Of a DNA stretch of 64,000 bases, positions 59,677 to 64,000 are shown piece after piece; position 1 is the first letter of the stretch; every line of letters begins with the position of its first letter. This DNA is from Stutzerimonas stutzeri (GTDB lineage Bacteria > Pseudomonadota > Gammaproteobacteria > Pseudomonadales > Pseudomonadaceae). The notes beneath the pieces were generated by a model that was not told the origin of the DNA, ran no database searches, and worked only from the letters and a program-made list of their open reading frames with translations. The position numbers and the translations under genes were made by a program. Where the stretch lies: contig NZ_JAMOHY010000001.1 of NCBI RefSeq assembly GCF_024448695.1, forward strand, positions 124,001 to 188,000. The letters are read 5' to 3'.

Positions 59677-61221
59677 TCACAGCACCTCTCTGGCATCCAG
59701 ACGGGCCAGCAGATGCTCGCCCCATGCCCAGAGCGCCTCGCGGCGAGCATCGGGCATGCGATCAAGATTCTTGTAGGTCAGCGACAGGCGCGGATTAGTG
59801 CTCAGCTGCCCACGGTGGCGCATCAGAAAATGCCAGTACAGCGCGTTGAACGGGCAGGCCCGCGCGCCGGTAATCTCTGCCACCCTGTAGGCACAACTGC
59901 CGCAGTAGTTGGACATGCGCTTGATGTACTGACCGCTGGCGCAGTACGGCTTGGAGCCGAGATAACCACCGTCGGCATGCATCATCATGCCCAGTACATT
60001 GGGCAATTCGACCCACTCGAAGGCGTCCATGTACACAGCCAGATACCAGTCACTGATCTGCTGCGGCTCAATACCGGCCAGCAGTGCGAAATTGCCGGTG
60101 ATCATCAGGCGCTGAATGTGGTGAGCGTAAGCATGGTCAAGGGTCTGACCTATCGTCTGCCGCATGCACTGCATGTGGGTCTGCCCGCTCCAGTAGAACG
60201 CCGGCAGCGCCCGGGTATTGCCAAAGGCATTGCGCGTCGCATAGTCCGGCATGTGCAACCAGTAGATCCCGCGCACATATTCGCGCCAACCGATTAACTG
60301 TCGGATGAAGCCCTCGGCGGCGTTGAGTGCCACCCGCCCCGCATGGAAGGCGGCCTCCACGTCAGCGTACAGACGGCGCACATCGAGCAGGCCGACGTTG
60401 AGTGCGGCGCTGATCCGTGCATGGAACAGGAACGGCTCGCCGCTGGCCATGGCGTCCTGATAATCGCCGAAATCCGCCAGGGCATGGTTGAGAAAGTGCT
60501 GCCACAGGGCTTCAGCCTCGCCATGGGTCACCGGATAATCGAAGGCCTCCAGACTGCCGTAGTGATCAGCAAATCGCTCGGCGACCAATGCCAGCACTTC
60601 ATCCGTAATCACATCACGGGCAAAACGACATGGCAGGGGCATGCGCAGGCCCTTGAGCAAGGGCTTGCGGTTGTCAGCATCGAAATTCCAGGCTCCGCCC
60701 AGCGGGCTGCCGTCGGGTTCGAGCAGCAGTCCGGTCTTGCGCCGCATTTCCCGATAGAAGAACTCCATGCGCAGCTGCTTCTTGCCCTGCGCCCAGCGCT
60801 CGAATGCTTTGCGCGAGCAGATGAAACGGGTATCGGTATACCAGGTAATCGGCAGGCCGCTCTCGCGCAGAGACTGCTCAACCCGCCAGTCACCTGCCTC
60901 CGTAATGTGAATGGACGCCGGCTGCCAGCGCTCGACATGGCGTTGCAGCTCACCCACCAGACTGCCGCTATTGGCCGGATCGTCGAGGGTCACGTACTCA
61001 ACACGCACCCCACGCGCACGCAGCGCCTCGGCAAAGTGACGCATGGCACTGAACAGGAAGGCAATCTTCTGCGGATGATGGGGCACATGGCGGGCTTCTT
61101 CGGCCACCTCGGCTAGCAGTACCCGATCCTGTTCGATATCGATCCCGACCAGCGAGGCCAGGTTGAAGGCCAGCTGATCCCCCAGGATGAGCCGCAGCGC
61201 GCCAGAGTTGGACGAAGTCAC
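59677..61221 (-). CDS. Iron-sulfur photolyase/cryptochrome (FeS-BCP, PhrB/CryB type)
   Basis: A flavoprotein of the prokaryotic (6-4) photolyase/cryptochrome group that carries a 4Fe-4S cluster. With GTG 61219-61221 as start the length is 514 residues and the family start (LRLILGDQL) is at residue 9. Four cysteines (C352, C440, C443, C456) fall with the same spacing (88, 3, 13) that I recall for the cluster ligands of Agrobacterium PhrB. The segments GWREYVRGIYW, MITGNFALLAGIEP and LGMMMHADGGYLGSKPY are typical. An upstream ATG at 61311 would add 30 non-conserved residues. Function is probably light-driven repair of UV lesions. Confidence 0.88.
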   Translation of the reverse strand: MTSSNSGALRLILGDQLAFNLASLVGIDIEQDRVLLAEVAEEARHVPHHPQKIAFLFSAMRHFAEALRARGVRVEYVTLDDPANSGSLVGELQRHVERWQPASIHITEAGDWRVEQSLRESGLPITWYTDTRFICSRKAFERWAQGKKQLRMEFFYREMRRKTGLLLEPDGSPLGGAWNFDADNRKPLLKGLRMPLPCRFARDVITDEVLALVAERFADHYGSLEAFDYPVTHGEAEALWQHFLNHALADFGDYQDAMASGEPFLFHARISAALNVGLLDVRRLYADVEAAFHAGRVALNAAEGFIRQLIGWREYVRGIYWLHMPDYATRNAFGNTRALPAFYWSGQTHMQCMRQTIGQTLDHAYAHHIQRLMITGNFALLAGIEPQQISDWYLAVYMDAFEWVELPNVLGMMMHADGGYLGSKPYCASGQYIKRMSNYCGSCAYRVAEITGARACPFNALYWHFLMRHRGQLSTNPRLSLTYKNLDRMPDARREALWAWGEHLLARLDAREVL

Positions 61222-61347
61222 AGCTCGATCAGCTCCATGCTGGAACGGCCGCGCAGGTAACGCCAGCCCAGATGCAGCCAACCTGCGAATGCTGGCTGGT
61301 GATCCCGGCATCCATTACCGCCAGTGGGCGGGTGTCGAGCAATAAAG

Positions 61348-61659
61348 TCAGCTGCCCCATTGCGAGCGCATGCTGGTCAGCAGACGCAGCGGCTCGCGTC
61401 GTCCCTCACTGAGGCCGCACATCTCGTCGTAGGCGCTGGCATGGACCAGATAAAGGGGTACGTCCGGCGCCTGTTCAAGCAGATAGCGGGCGTGCTCGAC
61501 CGAGCGCAAGCGCATTGCCTTGTCGCACTCGTCATGCAGGCCGTGGATGCGGCCATCCATGTGCGCATTAAGCAGGTAGATTCCACCCTCAATCGAAACC
61601 AGATCGAGTGATTCGATGCGCCCCGCCTGGGCATGAGTGATCAGTTCGTGCAGTTTCAT
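61348..61659 (-). CDS. DUF6482 family small protein
   Basis: A 103-residue soluble protein: MKLHELITHAQAGRIESLDL, then SIEGGIYLLNAHMDGRIHGL, RSVEHARYLLEQAPDVPLYL and a tail ending MRSQWGS. It resembles the DUF6482 family, which I associate with pseudomonads; no function is known. It lies 126 bases upstream of the photolyase gene on the same strand, so the two may form one transcript. An inverted repeat sits 24 bases upstream of its ATG. Confidence 0.8.
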   Translation of the reverse strand: MKLHELITHAQAGRIESLDLVSIEGGIYLLNAHMDGRIHGLHDECDKAMRLRSVEHARYLLEQAPDVPLYLVHASAYDEMCGLSEGRREPLRLLTSMRSQWGS

Positions 61660-61974
61660 GGCATTACCTAGACCCCATTAACCTGTACAAAATATCAGAA
61701 ATGAATAGTTTTCGTACAGATTTAATGCCTGCTTGGCGGAATGCGGATGCTCGTACCGGGCGAACTGTTCAGACCGGATGAAACACCGGGACCATGAAGG
61801 TCAGCCCTGACATCCACCACCACCTTGATCAGGTCGAAACGCATGGCGCTTTGCCTGCGTATTGCGCCCTCACCGGGCGCTGATGGCGTCGAGTACACCC
61901 ATGACTTCCCCCCGAGGCGGCAGGTTTGGCATCCGGAAAGCCCGTTCAGGATGTTTGGGGTAGTACTCGGCAGT
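61660..61974. other. Intergenic region DUF6482 gene - diguanylate cyclase
   Basis: A 315-base gap after the diguanylate cyclase stop (minus strand) and before the DUF6482 gene. It contains the inverted repeat at 61683-61719, AT-rich promoter-like sequence (61690-61725) and a short GCGCCC/GGGCGC hairpin at 61864-61880. No gene is supported. Confidence 0.6.
61683..61719 (-). promoter_or_regulatory. Inverted repeat CTGTAC-N25-GTACAG before the DUF6482 gene
   Basis: CTGTAC (61683-61688) and GTACAG (61714-61719) are exact inverted repeats separated by 25 AT-rich bases, directly upstream of the DUF6482-photolyase pair. Half-sites with TGTAC are used by several regulators, including light-sensing MerR-family proteins that control photolyase genes in some pseudomonads. 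Linking them here is inference. Confidence 0.4.
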
Positions 61975-62925
61975 TCAGGCGCTTAGCCATGCTCCCCCTC
62001 CCGCTCCCTTGACCTGATAGAGAGCATCGTCAGCCAGGCGCAACAGTGTGCGGGGATCGATACAGTCCTCAGCCTGCCCCGGCACTCGTGTAACCAGACC
62101 GATGCTTGTACCGACACGCACACCATCGGAAGACGAAACATTCAATGCTGCGACGCCTTCAATCACCTGTTGCGCCACCAGGCGAGCACCTTCGCCATCC
62201 GTATCACGCAATACCAGCACAAACTCGTCGCCGCCATATCGAGCCGCCAGATCAGTCTCTCGTCGGGCACAGCTTTGCAGCACCGCAGCAATACGTGCCA
62301 GCGCACGGTCACCGGCTAAATGCCCGAGGCTATCGTTGATCAATTTGAAATTATCCAGATCCACGATCAATAGGCTCAGCGGACTCACCGATCGCTGAGC
62401 CCGACGCCAGCTTTTGGCCAAGAAGGTTTCGAAACGCCGGCGGTTGGCCAGTCCTGTCAAAGGATCGTGCTGTGCCGAATGTTCAACCGCCTGCTCGATC
62501 AACTTGCGCTGAGTAATGTTCTGATGACTGACCACAAAGCAGCTGATGCCGGGATGCTGTACGGGTACTACGCGCATGATGAACCAACGCTGCTCGCTGG
62601 GACTGTGGCAGGGGTACTCGCAATAAAAATGCTCAATTCGCCCGGATAGCACGGCCTCCAGCCCCGCAGCGATATCTGCAACATTGGCATCGCCACAGTG
62701 GGTAGCCGTCTTGCAAACGCTCAGGTAGTTGTGGCCAATCCAGTCAAAATCGTAGGACAAGCCATTGTCATGCGCGAAATGACGCCAGCTTTTATTGACG
62801 AACAGGATTCGCCCCTCAGGGTTAATCAGAGCGAATTGTTCCTCAAGCGAATCGAGCACGGCACGGTAAAAATCATTGCTCAAGGGACCGTCGCGCGCAG
62901 TACCGTCCAGAAGCCCAGCGTCCAT
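61975..62925 (-). CDS. PAS-domain diguanylate cyclase
   Basis: A 316-residue soluble c-di-GMP synthase. The PAS domain (about 15-145; ALINPEGRILFVNKSWRHFA) leads through a short helix (NITQRKLIEQAVEHSAQHDP) to the GGDEF domain. The active site is the canonical GGDEF, preceded five residues earlier by an inhibitory RxxD (RETD). Start: ATG 62923-62925 has ACGGAGAC upstream; an in-frame ATG at 62940 has no ribosome site. No transmembrane helix. The PAS ligand is unknown. Confidence 0.92.
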   Translation of the reverse strand: MDAGLLDGTARDGPLSNDFYRAVLDSLEEQFALINPEGRILFVNKSWRHFAHDNGLSYDFDWIGHNYLSVCKTATHCGDANVADIAAGLEAVLSGRIEHFYCEYPCHSPSEQRWFIMRVVPVQHPGISCFVVSHQNITQRKLIEQAVEHSAQHDPLTGLANRRRFETFLAKSWRRAQRSVSPLSLLIVDLDNFKLINDSLGHLAGDRALARIAAVLQSCARRETDLAARYGGDEFVLVLRDTDGEGARLVAQQVIEGVAALNVSSSDGVRVGTSIGLVTRVPGQAEDCIDPRTLLRLADDALYQVKGAGGGAWLSA

Positions 62926-63284
62926 AAATGTCTCCGTCATCAATGATCGGTCGGGCGCACTGCCTCTCCTCGGAGCAGATAGCAGCTTGCCTGTACCGGA
63001 CACGCCGACCCTGTTCACATTCACGGAAAAGGCGTTGCGCTCGGCTGCACACCGAGGTTGCGCCATATGTTGGACAAAAACGAGGATATTAGACGGTCGA
63101 GGCTGAGCTGTCATAGCTCAGCCATACGCAAGCAGGTCATGGCATCACGGGCCGCGTCCGATATGACGCCTCCAGACGCCTGCCCGACCGCTTGGCAGAC
63201 GTGCCCCCACCAAGCCTTACCCTTGGCGCCGGATTAAAACCGACCGCACCGACCGATGCGAGTCGGTGCAATGCGGCTGCGCGG
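62926..63284. other. Intergenic region with two hairpins
   Basis: A 359-base gap between the chemoreceptor stop and the diguanylate cyclase start (both minus strand). It holds a perfect nine-base-pair hairpin, GGCTGAGCT (63101-63109) / AGCTCAGCC (63115-63123), and the terminator-like stem at 63246-63269. The diguanylate cyclase promoter should be here. No gene is supported: the upstream extension of the diguanylate cyclase frame has no ribosome site. Confidence 0.55.
63246..63269 (-). terminator. Probable terminator after the chemoreceptor gene
   Basis: GCACCGAC (63246-63253) and GTCGGTGC (63262-63269) form a perfect eight-base-pair stem with an eight-base loop. On the minus strand it is followed after seven bases by TTTT. 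It lies 15 bases past the chemoreceptor stop. The short, displaced T-run makes it only moderately convincing. Confidence 0.5.
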
Positions 63285-64000
63285 TTAAACCTTGAACGCC
63301 TGTACCAGCGTATGCAGGCGATTGGCCAGGGCACTGAGTTCGCGGCTGGTTTCCACATTCTGGTGAGAGGCGTCGCTGGTTTCCTCTGCGATCCCGCTGA
63401 CGTTAGTGATGTTGCGGTTAATCTCTTCGGCCACGGAGCTCTGCTCCTCGGCGGCTGACGCGATCATGGCATTCATATCGTTGATGGTGGCCACGGCAGC
63501 GGTAATCTGTTGCAGCACGCGACCAGCCTCGGCCACCTGACTGCGGCCCGCTTCAGCCTTTTCGCAACTCTTCTCCATGACCTCAACCGCACGGCGCGCA
63601 CCACCCTGCACCTTCTCGATCATGCCCTGGATCTCTGCGGTGGAGTGCTGGGTACGGGAGGCGAGCGAGCGCACTTCGTCGGCTACCACGGCGAAGCCTC
63701 GACCTTGCTCGCCAGCACGGGCCGCTTCGATGGCGGCGTTAAGGGCCAGAAGGTTGGTCTGGTCTGCGATCCCGCGAATCACATCCACCACCGAACTGAT
63801 GGTGGCGCTGGCATTTTCCAACTCACCGATAACCGTGGCAGCGTGTTCAACCTCGCCGGCCAAGCTGTCAATCATCTGAATACTCTGAGTCACCACCTGC
63901 TGACCAAGCTCTGCTTCGCTGTCGGCTTTCTCGGCGGCGTGGGCAGCGCTGGCGGCATTGCTGGCGACGTCCTGCACAGTGGCGGACATCTCGTTCATGG
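63285..64000 (-). CDS. Methyl-accepting chemotaxis protein, C-terminal part (cut by window end)
   Basis: The C-terminal 238 or so residues of a chemoreceptor; the 5' part lies beyond the right edge. Visible is the cytoplasmic coiled-coil with the canonical tip [20 protein letters not shown] and [17 protein letters not shown], methylation-helix sequence ([20 protein letters not shown]) and the end [13 protein letters not shown]. There is no tethering pentapeptide. Ligand domain unseen, so the stimulus cannot be inferred. Confidence 0.95.
   Translation of the reverse strand, partial: MNEMSATVQDVASNAASAAHAAEKADSEAELGQQVVTQSIQMIDSLAGEVEHAATVIGELENASATISSVVDVIRGIADQTNLLALNAAIEAARAGEQGRGFAVVADEVRSLASRTQHSTAEIQGMIEKVQGGARRAVEVMEKSCEKAEAGRSQVAEAGRVLQQITAAVATINDMNAMIASAAEEQSSVAEEINRNITNVSGIAEETSDASHQNVETSRELSALANRLHTLVQAFKV

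Noticed and set aside
61237-61356. Forty-codon minus-strand frame MGQLTLLLDTRP... overlapping the end of the DUF6482 gene
   Set aside because: No ribosome site, no conserved features, and it overlaps the DUF6482 stop in another frame; probably chance.

Overview
The window is a stretch of chromosome from a Pseudomonas-type gammaproteobacterium (Pseudomonas in the broad sense; I cannot settle the species). The evidence is high GC content, dense GC3-rich genes, many proteins of recognisable Pseudomonas type (PilS/PilR, DUF3094, DUF2333, DUF6482, a 175-residue Ppa, a TTG-started HflX), and gene order remembered from P. aeruginosa. It is almost entirely core genome. I see no prophage, insertion sequence, CRISPR array or integrated island. 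Gene-order comparisons here come from memory and were not computed.

Layout. 1-5.5 kb: end of a YhcB/ZapG-like gene, nadC, a large DUF1631 gene, a DUF3094 membrane peptide and type II NADH dehydrogenase. 5.6-5.9 kb: a tRNA-Asn/Pro/Lys operon with its own promoter and terminator. 6-10.5 kb: rluD-pgeF upstream of clpB, which has a good sigma-32 promoter. 10.8-15.2 kb: bamD, a small Cys-containing membrane protein, and the pilSR two-component pair. 15.2-20.2 kb: a DUF2333 protein, a two-receiver diguanylate cyclase and a chemoreceptor. 20.3-25.4 kb: ygiQ, alr and dnaB. 25.4-32.9 kb: the ribosomal operon rpsF-rpsR-(membrane protein)-rplI, a hybrid histidine kinase lying between rlmB and rpsF, and rlmB-rnr. 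33.0-33.4 kb: two identical tRNA-Leu(CAG) genes. 33.5-46.5 kb: purA, hisZ, hflKC, hflX, hfq, miaA, mutL, amiB, tsaE and nnr, mostly overlapping or tightly spaced, with queG divergent. 47.6-52 kb: an FtsH-type protease of the non-canonical class, a YceK-like lipoprotein, ubiX and mpl. 52.1-57.8 kb: an ethanolamine catabolic block (aldehyde dehydrogenase, ethanolamine permease, eutB, eutC). 58-59.5 kb: mtfA-like peptidase and ppa. 59.7-64 kb: an iron-sulfur photolyase, a DUF6482 gene, a PAS-GGDEF protein and a chemoreceptor cut by the window end.

How the genes work together. Several groups serve RNA and translation quality (hfq, miaA, rnr, rlmB, rluD, tsaE, queG, S6/S18/L9), protein quality (clpB, ftsH-like, hflKC, bamD) and envelope maintenance (alr, amiB, mpl, pgeF). 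The ethanolamine block moves ethanolamine inwards, EutBC splits it to acetaldehyde and ammonia, and the dehydrogenase oxidises acetaldehyde to acetate. A near-consensus sigma-54 promoter in front of the permease fits nitrogen-linked control.

The most notable non-gene structure is a dispersed family of paired stem-loops built on a GTAGGGTGGA/TCCACCCTAC core. It occurs at about 15.2, 20.2, 22.7, 50.6, 56.8 and 56.95 kb, and the last two copies sit inside the eut gene cluster. I did not find a clearly new multi-gene system. The best leads are this repeat family, the hybrid kinase beside the ribosomal operon, the second-class FtsH, the sigma-54 eut promoter, and a palindrome beside the DUF6482-photolyase pair.
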